Numbered from the stretch's first letter, positions 25,926-37,860 are shown. The stretch is 64,000 bases of DNA from Acholoe squamosa (GCA_949317995.1 OX439037.1:20944324-21008323); one strand, 5' to 3'. Translations and numbers: made by a program. Notes: generated by a model from the sequence alone, not told the origin.

Positions 25926-26120
25926 AGGTAGCACACAAAAATTTGCCGACGTTGGCCTGATGCATTGGGCCAACGTTGGCTGCCCATCGGGCCTACGTAG
26001 GCCCGACCAGTGGCATTTGCCAACCAAATACCAACATTGGCCCAACGTTGGCAGGGTATCGGCAAATGGTCGGCCCCTGGCCGATTGCACTGGTGCAACT
26101 GCCCTACCAAACCCTACGTA
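25926..26120. mobile_element. GCCAACGTTGGC-rich foldback fragment
   Basis: It begins CCAGGTAGCACAC, like the end of the element at 46637-47771, then holds GCCAACGTTGGC, GGGCCTACGTAGGCCC and CCAACGTTGGC palindromes and inverted copies of ATTTGCC. The opposite end is not found, so it is probably truncated. It is clearly GC-richer than its surroundings. Confidence 0.6.
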
Positions 26121-26164
26121 ATTACTACATTACATATACTGATCACACAGAGGCGTCATATTGT

Positions 26165-26250
26165 ATTCTTTACAATCGCTCACTCTAACTTTGAGGGTTT
26201 CAAATCATAGTGACTGTGGTCAGTCATACCATCTTGAGAAATGCCTTCCT
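26165..26250. repeat. Dispersed repeat copy
   Basis: GGGTTTCAAATCATAGTGAC, then CAGTCATACCATCTTGAGAA, matches copies at 24190-24245 and near 4040. Confidence 0.6.
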
Positions 26251-26435
26251 GACGTTCAGACACTGTGAGCCCTACGTCATGCTCATCAATTCTAAACATG
26301 TGCCTGAGGCGTGACAACATAGGTTACTTCCGGTCATAGAATTACTGGTGAACTGCAGGTGAGGGAGGGTAGATTTACGCTGACACAGGGACGCCCCCTG
26401 CTGACAAAAGGAGGTATCACTGACTAGGATTGTGT

Positions 26436-26885
26436 GGCTGGTCTTCAATGGACAAAAATCTTCAAAGGATACAGATGCATGTTCAAAATGGTTTTCAGTG
26501 GACAGAAATGTATATACAAAGGGGCCTTCAAAGGATAAAGATGCATGGTCAAAGAGGTCTTCAAAGATACAGATATATGTTAAAAATCGTCTTCAATAAA
26601 CAAAGAGGTATGAACAAAGGGGTCTTCAACGGATGAGATGCATGTTCAGAATGGTCTTCAACGAACAAAGATGTATACATGTACTGGGAAAGGGGACCTT
26701 TTACCCCCCGAAATAAGGTCCCTTTTCACATATCCTCTCATGTACAAAAAAAGCGGTCTTCAAAGGATCAAGATGCATGTTCAAAATGGTCTTAAAGTTG
26801 AATGGTCCTCAAAAGATCTATGCATGTTAAAAATAATTTTGAATGGACCAAGATGTGTGAACAAAGGGGTCTTCCAAACATAAAG
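26436..26885. repeat. Degenerate minisatellite, ~33 bp unit
   Basis: Variants of GGTCTTCAAAGGATAAAG-ATGCATGTTCAAAAT recur about a dozen times. One AC-rich interruption near 26690-26740 contains a hairpin (AAAGGGGACCTT / AAGGTCCCTTT). Because the unit is a multiple of three, parts stay open as an 11-residue peptide repeat with core GLQRIKMH. No start context or splice signals support real coding. Confidence 0.75.
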
Positions 26886-27714
26886 GAATTGAAATTATTG
26901 ACTACTTCAGTCTATGGTACGCTTGAGGTATCGGATGAAGAATCAAAAGGATCAAGCTGTAAAGCAGATGCTAGCTAGTCAGGAAATTACCTGGGGTTTT
27001 GTCTTTACTTCTATCAGAGGTTATTTTTTCAAGCTTCGAAATTATGATATCAACCATTGAAACTTCCCAAATCAGTAATGTGTAATTATTGCTTAATGAT
27101 GTTAGTCTCTTAATACTACTAGCACCTGAAATATGATATTAAAATCAATTAAAATGGCTGTAATATTTCAATCCAAACACTTTAAGGGATCTCTTCCAAG
27201 AAAATCTGCTTGGAGAGAGAGCTTAGAGGAGCAGTACATAGAAGGGCGATAGCTGTGGTCAAGCAGAAGGGTATTACCTTGTGACTCAAAGTTGGTGCAC
27301 ATTTATAAGCTAAAGAGAGCAGTAAGTAGGTACCCTCTCATGTTAAAAAGTTACCCTCTGCTTCATGGTTCAATTTGTACTCACCACATTACACCAAAAA
27401 GCCACCTGCATTGTTTAATTAAAGACAATATGTATTGTACAAGCAGGTACCTTACTGTGTAACTCTTTGGTGCCCTTGTTTTGAGTGAGTATCATCTTCA
27501 TTGAAATGTACTTACATGACTGACATGAGCACCTCTGTGCACCACAAAAAAATATAGGACTGAAAAGAAGGTGACTACTGCAGGTGCGGCACTTACTAGG
27601 CAAAACTACCTTTCCCCTATGTGCAACACCCTTCTGTAGACTTGATGCTGCAGCGTGCTGCATTTGGCCGCCTTATACTCATAGCCTGCACAAGATGTGC
27701 AATGCCACCCTCTT
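26886..27714. other. Unassigned stretch
   Basis: No gene is recognised. A cysteine-rich minus-strand open frame at 27415-27663 was considered and not accepted. Confidence 0.4.
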
Positions 27715-29560
27715 TCCAGTCCTTGGGACTTAGGGAGTGATCATTTAACAATAGGGGTTGGGTTGGATGTTTCCTCAGGACTTGAGGCAATACCTCCTCT
27801 CCTTTGTGTAGCTGGGGGTGACAACATCAAGTCCCGAGATAGGTGTCAGTGTCAATTCCTCAGGACTTGCTGCCTTGAGGCCTCCTCAGATTTAGTCCTG
27901 CACTCAAGTTTTGGGACTGCATTTCAGGTCCCGAGGAAAGTCTACCTCCTAATCTCTATATGATCAATAGTCATGGATCATCGTCAAATGGCTCGTCAGA
28001 GGGGCCCAAAAAAAATTTTGAAGTATGGTAAAATCCTTTTGTGTATATAATGTATATATGTTGGGCTACAATGCCCATATACGAGGGAAGGTTAAATATA
28101 TATTTCATAAGATGCCCACAGTACAATGCCTTATTACATGGTCGTAGATGTGTCCATGAAGTATATATTCAATGCCATAGCTCAGAGTTGCAGTCAAGTT
28201 GAATATCCTTACTAACATGCAATGTTCTTTGCATATTAAGGAACAACTAACATATAATGGTTTTACTTAAATACAAAGCAACTGGTTGTATGACTTCATG
28301 TATGGTCGTAGACGTGTCCCTGGTCGTAGATGTGTCCTTGCATTTGTATTCAGTGTCATAGCTCACAGTTGCATTAAGACAGAATAATCTCATTAACATT
28401 CAATGTTCCTTTCATATCAAGGTATAATTCACACACAACAAGGACAAGTATCAAGCATCTTGCAATATAACTGTAGACATATCTATGGTCGTAGATGTGT
28501 CCTCGGTCGTAGACGTGTCCTCATCAATACTTTTCTTATGATATCTCTAGTTCTATCTGGAATCTATTAACCAAACTTACAGGGCTTTTTGCTGTCATAT
28601 GAAGGTATAAGGCCCACATAATAAGGATAGTTAAATATAAGATCCCTAGCAGCTATGAGTACATGTATGGTCATAGACGTGTCCTTGCGTAAACTACCCC
28701 AAAATCATATAATAGCCTCTGGGACATACAGTTTAACAGGCAAGTTCAAACTTTTTTTGTGGGCTATATAGGTACATGTAAGGTCTCTACCCCGTAAATT
28801 TTATTAGTCCATCCATAGTGCTTTCATGGTGCAAAACAACCTGAAAAAGGTCATAGACGTGTCCTCACAACGATTACACCAAAGGATTTATGCACCCAGT
28901 GACCACAAAAGATAATGCATGGACCCCCAACTGTTACAAAAATATTCTCTACCCCAGGGGGATATCCCAGATGAAATAAAATTTAATAAGGTTTTGGCCC
29001 TTTTTTTTTTCTTTGGTAGCAAGGGGAAAAAAATAGTCCCTCATTTTTACCCCAAAAGTGACCCTTTTTTGCCCTTTGGACCCCTGTAGCTCACTTATTA
29101 CGCATAGGAACTAGGCAAAACCATGGTTCCCCTTCAAGCCCCAAGCATTAAGAACCAGAATGCATAAATAACACAACTAGATATCTTATCTTGAATAATT
29201 TATTGAGTGGGAGGCAAAGACAACCCATTTGACGATGATCTGTGACTATCAGTCAAATACTAACATCTTTCATCGAAATCCCTGGGACTTACACTAAAAT
29301 GGCTCGAACCTATAAATTACACTCACGTCCATGTGACCTAGGTCTGCATGCAATTCCTTAGGACATCCAGGTCCCAGCGACCAGGTCCTGGCAACTAAAC
29401 AGACCACATCATCAGGACCTAGATTCAAGTCCCTAGGACTTGACACAAAGTCCCAAGGACTTGAAATCGATTACCACACAAGTCCCGGGGACTTTGCACC
29501 AGGTCCCAATGACTGGAAACCTAGTCATAAGAAGCTGACGGCCAGTCCTGAGGACCTGTT
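27715..29560. mobile_element. Large foldback element with GTCC/GGAC arrays
   Basis: GGATCATCGTCAAATGG at 27975-27991 is mirrored by CCATTTGACGATGATC at 29225-29240, with further matches beyond. Outside these points both arms (27715-27960 and 29265-29560) are arrays of short palindromes of the type AGTCCYNRGGACTT, about ten in each arm. The interior holds an array of a conserved 16 bp box. No coding capacity. The outer limits are approximate. Confidence 0.55.
28140..28864 (+). repeat. Array of GGTCGTAGAYGTGTCC boxes at ~180 bp steps
   Basis: The box lies at 28140-28155, 28304-28319 plus 28322-28337, 28487-28502 plus 28505-28520, 28669-28684 and 28849-28864. The last two read GGTCATAG. Steps are 164, 183, 182 and 180 bp. 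Between boxes the units share only weak similarity (AAGGTATAA, CACATAATAAGGA-like phrases), so the box is much better kept than its surroundings. Confidence 0.75.
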
Positions 29561-32225
29561 GTAATGCAGCATAGTACTAAGTTACTGAGAATGGGCCACA
29601 ATTTACCATCAGACTTGCCCACGATTTGCTGTAACAAAGTTTGGGCCAATTGATAGAATTTGCCCCAAATATGTAACTAGTTGGCTTGACTCGATCATAC
29701 ATGCAGGGCGTTTTATGAATATACCAGTAGATTATCGGAGTACTTTGAGTCCAAGAGCTGCTGGGCATTAGTTGCAGCTAAAAGATGCACCCGCTATGAA
29801 TTGTGCTTCGAAATAGACAATTGTTTCCATAGCTAATTATCCATCCTTAAATTTACCATCAATTCCATTTGCTCTTTAGAATTTCTCTCCAGTAGATACA
29901 CTTAGTCAGATTGTTTGCAGGTTTGGTGCCACCTACGTGATCGTTTTCTTAATTACAGCCACTATCTTTGTGTGTTTAAAATAGGATTTTTCTTATAGAT
30001 CTAGTCAGTCTATTTTCAGAGATTGACCAGTAAATGAGGGAGTCCTTGTATAGATGGCTCTCAATAAAATAGCAGGAATGTGGTTAAAAATGGCCGGCAA
30101 CCTGCAGGGGAAGATGGATTGATGTCATGTTAGAACTGTTTGATTGTTTGCTCAGCTAAAACTAATGGTGATTAAAGCCACACTGGGCTTTGGCCAAGAT
30201 TGAGCATTCTACTGATTGTAAAGTAAACGTGTGGGTTTTTTTCAATCATTTTATAAATGATACGACAGAAAGGAATTTAACTAATATCTGATTTTTGCCC
30301 TTTTTTAAATGGGTACATCTTTGGAAGCATACCACTTGTAGTTGGAGAGTGATACAACTCTCCGTGTTTTTATTGGCAAGGCATACTATGTTATGTCCCT
30401 AGCCATACCACAAGATGCTATTACTATAGTAGTATAGGCAGAGCGACCTTAAGCCCTTGGCAAACGACCTCAAATATAACACCAGACGTCCCCACACCTC
30501 TTTTATCAACACCGACCTGACAGTGCCTCCTTGGTACAACACCCTACAATGAAGACGTTCACACAGGGTGTTATCAATATTTCCCTTAGAAAGGGTGACT
30601 TTTCAGAGAAGTCGTTGATAAAGTTTTTTTACTTTTCTTAAGGATATCTATTGAGAATACAAACCTTTCTTGCCAGGCCTGCCACGCAATACACATTCTT
30701 TTGAAAGATAAATATCTTGTGAACCCTTTGGTGTAAGTCATTTGCAAATATGGTCGCTACAAGCAAAGTTACAAGCATTCCAAACAAATTGACCTAAACA
30801 CAACTTTATTCATAAAGAAGTCACCCTTTCTTGCCGCATGGGCCTCTAGGGACCTATTGCATGCCTCAGTTCCAGCCACCCCCTGCCACTGCTAGGCCAA
30901 CAATCAACACCCAGGTTGCCTCAAATGCCATCAGGCCAGCAGGGGTGTGTCTGTGGGCGCTATTCCTTCCGACTGTAGTTTAGGAAATGGATGTCAAATC
31001 CTAGCTGACATTTCAACTGGCGGAAATGTCAATCGTGTCTGATGAAAGAGCGCATAATGACAGGGGATTAGAGGTATTGACATGTTAGGGACGAGATTGG
31101 ATTTGTCATTGGCAATGATCATCGCTAAATATTCAATCAAAATATCCTGATTAAATATCATTACTAGCTCAGCAGTTCGTAATGAAATGCTACTATAAAA
31201 TGTCACCAGACAAGCAAAAACACCCCTCTGCAAGGAAATTCGTTATCAAAGTTCATCTCAAGATCTTTAAAATGAGACATCATATTGGCTTAAATATTCC
31301 CAGTAGTCATGTCAAAGCTCCTCCTTGAACATACATGTGAATCAACGCGGTAAAAGGTGCGCCCGTGCACCCCCTCTCGGGCATACCTTTTACCGTGTTG
31401 ATCCACACATCTTTATTCATATTTGAAATTGAGGATTAAGCTCTGAGTACACTATTAACCATAATAATGTCTAAAAACACAATATTAAATCAGCCTTTTT
31501 CATACAAAATACATAACAATATGGTGATTTCTATCATAGATTTTGATCTAGAAGGAATTTTCCATTTCTGTTTTCAGTTTTGGGTTTTTGGTGAATATCC
31601 CCGAAAATTGGCATAAAAATCTGCAAATTTTGATTAATGGATTGGTTGCCATGGCAACCAGGAACAAGCAAATAGGTTGATTTTTTCATGAAAGATGTTC
31701 ATTTTTCCATCCAAATATTGGCCTTTTCTACTGAAAATGGTGCATTTTAAATGATACCATTGAATTCTGCATCAAAAATTAGCTTAACGTATTTTATAAT
31801 GATTTTAGAGCAATTTTGCCCCTCCAACGGTGGCCAAATGGGGAATTAAAAATCCCCCGCAGAGGGGTGTTTTACCTTGATGGGTCACAAATATCTAAGA
31901 GTGTGGAGATTTGTGTTTATAGGAAAGTTGATGACATGATCCTGAAAACCTTTACATAGGCATTTGCTACTGCACTCTACTGGGGCAACTGGAACAAACA
32001 CCAATCATTTTCAGCTAGAATGTGGAGGGAAGGCCTCCAAATAAACCTGTAACATAAACCTCAAGTGCTCCCCCAATATACTACGGATCGTGTTCGTGAG
32101 AGGGGGGTTCTGGCTAGCTGGATTGTTGTTCACACTGTCACATACAAGTGCACCCCTTGGCTCAGGCATTTGACTATATACATATAATTCCGCAGAACCC
32201 TTATTGAAAGCCATCCATCCCCCAC
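29561..32225. other. Mostly unassigned stretch
   Basis: A hairpin lies at 31332-31402: ATCAACGCGGTAAAAGGT pairs with ACCTTTTACCGTGTTGAT. A perfect X-box palindrome lies at 31644-31659. No gene is recognised. Confidence 0.45.
31644..31659. promoter_or_regulatory. Perfect X-box-like palindrome
   Basis: GGTTGCCATGGCAACC is a full 16 bp palindrome and matches the RFX X-box consensus. No gene start is evident nearby. Confidence 0.35.
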
Positions 32226-32419
32226 CCCTTTATGTCAAGGTGAATATCGAGGGCCCATACACAATGCACTTAACCCCCGTATTGCACCCCTGCGTTAAAT
32301 AACCCGCGGGAATTCCACACTCGAGGGTCACGTGACTTGAGGGAGAAAGTAGTCCCGACCGGCGTCTACTGCTTCTAAAATTGCGTCGAGAGCAGCAGAA
32401 GCAGACGAGAAAGGTGAAA

Positions 32420-34467
32420 ATGGAAGAAGAAAATATGGCAACCCTTGAGATAACCACAGATTTAGATGTAGACGATGCAGAGGTATTTGGGAACTTTTCC
32501 TTGTCTCAATTTTTCGAGCACAACTACAGTGAAAAGACAGATCGAGAGGCAGAAGTGATCGAGGAAGAAGTGATCGAATTCCAAGGAGGCACCATGGCAG
32601 TGGTGAACGATGTAAATTCGTCAGAAATTGAGAATAATAACTGGAGATCTGAGTTAAAAACCCCTGAATTCGAGTTTAAAGGACGATCTGAGCTAAAAGA
32701 GTACATCGAGGGCTCCAAAAATGTAAATACTGACAAGAAAACCAGCCAGGTGAGATCTGTTTTCCTCTCGAGACAGGGATCAGTGCACTTGATAGAATGG
32801 GTTAATTTCTTTTGGGTATGGAGAATATGTAGGTTTGATCAGAAATTATTATTATATTTATTTTTTATTGTATTCACATCAAAGTCAGGCATAATTTTAA
32901 TACATTTTCTGGTTATTTTTAGGTTGTGAAAACGTTCCAGAAGTGGCTACAGGAGAATTGTTTTGAAGAAAGGCCTATAGAATCCATTGAACCAAAGGAA
33001 TGTGATGGTCTACTTGCTAACTACTTATTAAATAAAAAGAAGGCAAACGGCGAGCCCCATCAACCAGATACATTAACATCGATACACAGAGCCATTGTTA
33101 GGTATGTATGTCTCGAGGGTTGTCGATTACTTTAGGAGAATTTAGAACATGATCCAATGCAATATTAACCATTTTATTTTAATGATTTTCTATAGTGTGT
33201 GAGTGATTGTACACGATGTTATGAGGTCATTAAAAACTGGTTTAATAAATAGAAATTTATTATATATTTTTACAGACATCTACGAGCCAAAGACTATGAG
33301 GTGGACCCAATGTTTCATGAATCTTTTGAGATTAGCCGGGATGTTTTGGCTTCAAAGAGGAACAAACTGAAGGCGGAAGGCATGGGAAATAGACCCAACC
33401 GTGCTGAAGCTTTTGATGAAGAAGAGGTGGAGAAATTATGGGAAAAAGGAGCGCTTGGATTTCAAAATCCATGTACCCTACAGAGAACCTTGTATTGGTT
33501 TCAGACTATTGGCTATGGACTTAGGGGTTGTGACGAGTCCCGTGGTATGAAATGGGGGGACGTAGATCTCATAGAGGGAAAGGAGGAGCTGGCTTATCTA
33601 GAATTCAATGAGAGAGCTACGAAGACCCGTAAGGGGGGAGATGGTGGCCATGTTCGGGCATTTGCACCCAAAATTTATGAAACTAATGATGAGAGATGCC
33701 CAGTTAAATGTTAAAAGTTATTTGCCTCAAAGAGGCCTGACAACATGAGATTTCCTGATGCGCCGTTCTACCTGACTGTAAAAAAAGACAGTACCATGTC
33801 AGATTCTGATGGTTATGTAAGTGCACCTATGGGAATCAACACCCTACGTCAGATTGTGAAAAACATGTGCCAAGTTGCTGGTATTCAAGGAAAACACACC
33901 AACCATTCCCTACGTAAAACTACATGTCAAACCCTGCTGGAAAACAATGTACCCCCAAATTTGGTAGCTCAACTATCTGGCCATAAGAACCTGAACAGCT
34001 TAAATAATTATTCCACTGCATCGAAACCCCAGCAACGCGCCATGTCCCACATTCTGACCAGGGCGGGTTCAAAGAGGCCTACCTGTGAGCTAAAGAATGC
34101 CTCCTCCTCCTGTGGTAACATTCCAGGTCCTAGCCAACATAAAAATTTTGCACAGGCGGCTTTAGGGTACAATCCAGTGGAGGGTCCATCATTAAGTTCA
34201 ATCAGTAGCCATGGAAATATGGTTTTGCCACCCGCCCCACAGCCCGCAATCCTGGCAGGTCTGCCGGGGTTCCCACCGAGGGAAGGCGGGCAAGGTTCGA
34301 ATATACTCCCGGGGTTGGGGGCGTTTGGTAATCAAACCGCTGGTATGCTCCAGAACAGTGTTGTCAATACTCCAATTACGTTCAACATACACTACAACAC
34401 ATATTCTTCATCCCAGGCTAATGTAACCGTCTCTCCCAAAATCTCTTCCGTGGTAGATGGTGAATAA
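32420..34467 (+). CDS. Crypton tyrosine recombinase, three exons, one internal stop
   Basis: It cuts and rejoins DNA for the Crypton. Exons 32420-32749, 32923-33101 and 33276-34467 give 567 codons; both introns are GT-AG (GTGAGA...TTTTAG and GTATGT...TTACAG), and the frame runs through with phases 0 and 2. Exon 1 (residues 1-110) is acidic. Residues about 111-240 look like the core-binding domain. The catalytic set is visible: R253 in GLRGCDE, H380 and R383 in HSLRK, H406 in SGHKN, and nucleophile candidate Y415 in LNNY. The tail is Pro/Gly-rich. A TAA at 33712-33714 (codon 316; TAT in copy 1) breaks this copy between the R and H blocks. Start is the first ATG in the shared context. Known relatives include the DUF3504-type recombinase domains of vertebrate QRICH1/ZMYM proteins. 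Confidence 0.8.
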
Positions 34468-35113
34468 TTATATTCCACGTGTTAAGCTTCTTGTTCAAGT
34501 TGGCGCCATGACGCCTAGAAATAGAATGTAGGTCAGCGTCTCGAAGAGACCCGGATGTAATCGTAAGAAATAAAAATTTAATTCCTGTTGATATCTGTGT
34601 CCATCTGGTCTTTAAAGTCATTGTATTGAATTTATTATATTTTAAACTTCAGTCCTATACGTAAATCTCCTTAAAATCAACTATATTTTTAATTCATCGT
34701 AACAAAAAACAGTGATACCGAAACCAATGCTAGCTCTGTATAACGAGTGACGAAAAATAGTTCGACAAGATGCTTTTATAAATATGCACTCAAACTGTTG
34801 GAAATGCTGGCTTACAACAGAAATCTATCCTAATTTAATTATTTTAAACAATTTAAACCACTAAAAATGGGAAATAATAACATTGAAAGTATTCATCGAC
34901 AAATTCAAAATGGCGCTACGAAAGTATTGAGTGAACATGGCTGGAGCTCCACGCGTATGAAGATGTAAGCCTCATTCTGGATCAAAAATCCAACATGGCG
35001 GAGAAGAACACGATTCGGCCTAAACAAGAAGTGAATGTGAGTGATTTTTGATTAAAAATGGCTTTATTGTTGTCTCAAAACACCTTGACATAAATGTAAA
35101 GATGAACTCTGAC

Positions 35114-35227
35114 CAGTTTGAGCTTCCTGTTTCTTCACTCGCGTGTCCGGCCCGCTCCGCACTCGGCCTAACAGCCTCGTGCGGAACGGGCCGGACACGC
35201 TCGTGAAGAAACGGTCAGCTCAAACTG
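35114..35227. repeat. Terminal hairpin of Crypton copy 2
   Basis: CAGTTTGAGC (35114-35123) pairs with GCTCAAACTG (35218-35227), and the stem continues with GTTTCTTCACTCGCGTGTCC against its inverted copy, leaving a short loop at GGCCTAACAGCC. Copy 1 keeps one arm only. Confidence 0.8.
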
Positions 35228-35240
35228 ATCATCGTTCACC

Positions 35241-35655
35241 TTTACCATTTTATTGCCTTTTTATGGAGGAGCAGAAAATTGATGAATTAGAACGAACATA
35301 ATCATAATAGCTCTCAACATCATTCTTTTCCTCTACGTCAATGTAGGTGGTATGCGAGATGGTCTATATACAATCCAATCTGGTGAACTTATTTTGTCAG
35401 GTTTGCATCAGAAATACGAATCTCCAAATAGTACCCAACCTATGTCATCCCTCCCGAGATAATATTCTGTGTATTGTAAGACTCCATTAGGGGCCGATTG
35501 TAGGTTCTATGATGTTGCTGCGTCAAATAGATTGTGATGTTATTCAGATTCTACACTATCCTTATCTCACAGCTGCCATAAAGTCATTACAAATCTACCA
35601 TTTTGTTCATTATTTTCTCACTGGTTTACCTGTAAGGGTAGATGATAATTCCTCT
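35241..35655. other. Unassigned stretch
   Basis: No feature is recognised between the Crypton and the next nested element. Confidence 0.4.
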
Positions 35656-37295
35656 TGAGGTTAATTCAAAAGGCTCTGCCATCACTACCTATGCGATTTT
35701 AGGGTAGGCACATCTCTTACCATCTCATAAGACCTAGTGTTACTACAATAAAATAGCTAGTGGTGTTAGGCCAGTTACTAATAGGAAGTACTATGCAGTC
35801 CTTCACTATTCCACTTTCAGTACAACCCCTAATTTTATACTGAGAAATGATAGTAGTTTCCCCTGGAGCTTAATTCGAAACATCCTGGGATCACGACCCC
35901 AGCGATCTTAGGAATAAATCAGCCTTATCCTATTAAGCGATCTTAAGAGTTGACTGGGTTCACATATCCTAGCCAGCACTTAGATCACATCGATCTTAGC
36001 CTCAGCCCTCCTAAACTATTCCAAGAAGAACTGACTAGGCACAGGGGTAAGAGTCCCAAAATAAAGGAATAGCTGTGGAGTCACTCTTCTTCACAAGAGT
36101 GCTTATACCATCGTTCCCCGTCCCCATATGGGCTAACAAAAGAGCACAGGGTGCAGTTGACCCAGTACAGTGTTCCCATGAATGTATGATTTATTCTTGC
36201 CTATTAGAGGCATTGTGCCCTCCCCCCAGGACAAAGAGAGAGAAGGGAAGAATTACCTTACAGTGCACTTAATGCATGAGTAGCCCTAAGAGCTCTCAAG
36301 GACACTCAGCAAATGTCCTCCCTCCCCTCTTTATGCATGCAGCAGGCTATTCACTCTTTCGATCAGGAGTGTTCCCTGTAAGTGCTCTTGTACTCAGGTG
36401 AAACCACTATGCATTTCTTTCACTAAGATTGCAGTGATCTTAGTGGTGGAAATGGAATAGTGAAGTGATCCCAGGACTAGCTATTCTGGACAGGCCTGCA
36501 TTACATAGGGTAGACCAGCTAGGTCTTATGATATGTGCCTACACTAAGATCGCTGGGGTTGGGATCCCAGGATGTTTTGAATTAAGCTCCTGAGTTCAAG
36601 AGCACCTGTGTCGGGGACATTCCTCATCACAAAAGTGAATGCACCTGCTGAGAGTCCTTGTGGGCCACTGAGGCTACTCATGAGTTAAGGGCACTTGAAT
36701 GGATTTTTTTATAGCCCTTGAGGACTCTTGCGTCTACTCATGTGTTAAGGGCATAGTAATGTCATGCTTCCCTTCTCTCTCTTAGTTGGTGCAGGGGGGG
36801 GCACTGTACTTCTAAAATAGAAGCTATAATTTGATTCTACAGAAATAGGTGACTTACCAGCTCCTAGGCTCAATGTGAGCCTAGGACCAAAAGCTCTTAT
36901 GCACCTCTTGTTCTCCTGTCAGCCCTCCTTGAGAAAAACCCTTCTAAATATATACATGGGTGACGCACTTAAAGACATTTCAGGGTCAAGTGCACCCGAC
37001 AGGGTATATATGATTAGCAGAACTCCAGTATAGCCACTCTTGAGAGAACGAGTTTTTCCACTGCTATTTCTTACCTTCCGCTGCCATCTTTTTCTCTGTG
37101 GACCTGCTGCCACTCTGCACTGTTGTTAGCTGCTTGGAATAGTGAAAGCAGAGCTGAGGCTAACTGCACTCACTAAAAAGTAGCTGGCTATCAGAAAAGA
37201 AGGCAGGCCTACCTTACCATTGCAGTTAAGAATAAGGGAGGGAAATCACTAACATCTCATAGGTAGCCATGGCAGAGCTTTTTGAATTAACCTCC
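35656..37295. mobile_element. GAGGTTAATTC-ended element holding a nested MITE
   Basis: Left end GAGGTTAATTCAAAAGGCTC (35657) mirrors GAGCTTTTTGAATTAACCTC (about 37276-37294). The similarity extends inward through CTGCCAT and ACCTATG. The MITE at 35864-36592 lies inside. No transposase frame is seen. Confidence 0.6.
35864..36592. mobile_element. GGAGCTTAATTC-type MITE, copy 2 (uninterrupted)
   Basis: Terminal inverted repeats GGAGCTTAATTCGAAACATC and GATGTTTTGAATTAAGCTCC bound about 730 bp. It is closely similar to copy 1 (7401-8096 plus 11497-11534) and supplies the empty site that defines the insertion there. Confidence 0.85.
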
Positions 37296-37376
37296 AGGAC
37301 GAGATCCCCACTGGGATCCCATACTAAGTATCACATACATAATAGATGAGGTGCCAGCTCTATCTTAACAGGTGGC

Positions 37377-37460
37377 CCAGGAGGATAATTCAAAAGAACC
37401 TCAGCGATCATAGGAATTATTCTGCCTTATCCTATTAAGCGATCTTAAGATTAGAGAGGT
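37377..37460. mobile_element. Left-arm fragment of the same MITE family
   Basis: CAGGAGGATAATTCAAAAG, then CCTTATCCTATTAAGCGATC, matches the left arm of the neighbouring copies but lacks the rest. Confidence 0.5.
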
Positions 37461-37860
37461 CAGGAGGTTAATTCAAAACATCCTGGGATCCTATTAAGTG
37501 ATCTTAAGATTAGACTGCGTTCACTTTTCCTAGCCAGCACTAAGATCGCATCGATCTTAGCCTCAGCCCTCCTACACTATTCCAAGAAGTGCTGATTGGG
37601 CACATGGGTAAGAGTCCCAAAATAAAGGAATAGTTCTGGAGTCACTCTTCTTCACAACAGTGTTTATACCATCGTTCCCTGTCCCACATGGCCTAACAAA
37701 AGAGCACAGTGTGCAGTTAACCCTGAACAGTATTCAAGAGTTGTTCCTGACAGGCCTGCAACCACTGCATTAGATAGGGTAGACTGGCCAGGTCTTATGA
37801 TATGTGCCTACACTAAGATCGCAGGGTAGAAATCCCAGGATCTTTTGAATTAACCTCCTG
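37461..37860. mobile_element. GGAGGTTAATTC-type MITE, copy 3 (short form)
   Basis: CAGGAGGTTAATTCAAAAC at the left and TTTTGAATTAACCTCCTG at the right are inverted repeats. The 400 bp unit is an internally shortened relative of copies 1 and 2, keeping the GCACTAAGATCGCATCGATC and AATAAAGGAATAG blocks. Confidence 0.8.

Larger units (their letters stand above)
32226..35240 (+). mobile_element. Crypton DNA transposon, copy 2 (nearly whole)
   Basis: The unit is collinear with copy 1 from CCTTTATGTCAAGG to the CCGCTCCGCAC region. It contains a three-exon recombinase gene, about 650 bp of 3' non-coding DNA with a shared AATAAA near 34569, and a long terminal hairpin at 35114-35227. Target duplications are not expected for Cryptons, and end points are estimated from where similarity to copy 1 stops. 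Confidence 0.8.

Noticed and set aside
26436-26883. Protein-coding repeat gene
   Set aside because: No start context, splice sites or neighbouring exons; the open frames follow from the 33 bp period.
27415-27663. Cysteine-rich minus-strand frame followed by a GTAAGT-like site
   Set aside because: Cysteine spacing fits no known module and no convincing acceptor precedes it.
28140-28864. Regular short repeats considered as a CRISPR array
   Set aside because: Spacing of ~180 bp, doublets, related sequence between boxes and a eukaryotic setting rule it out.
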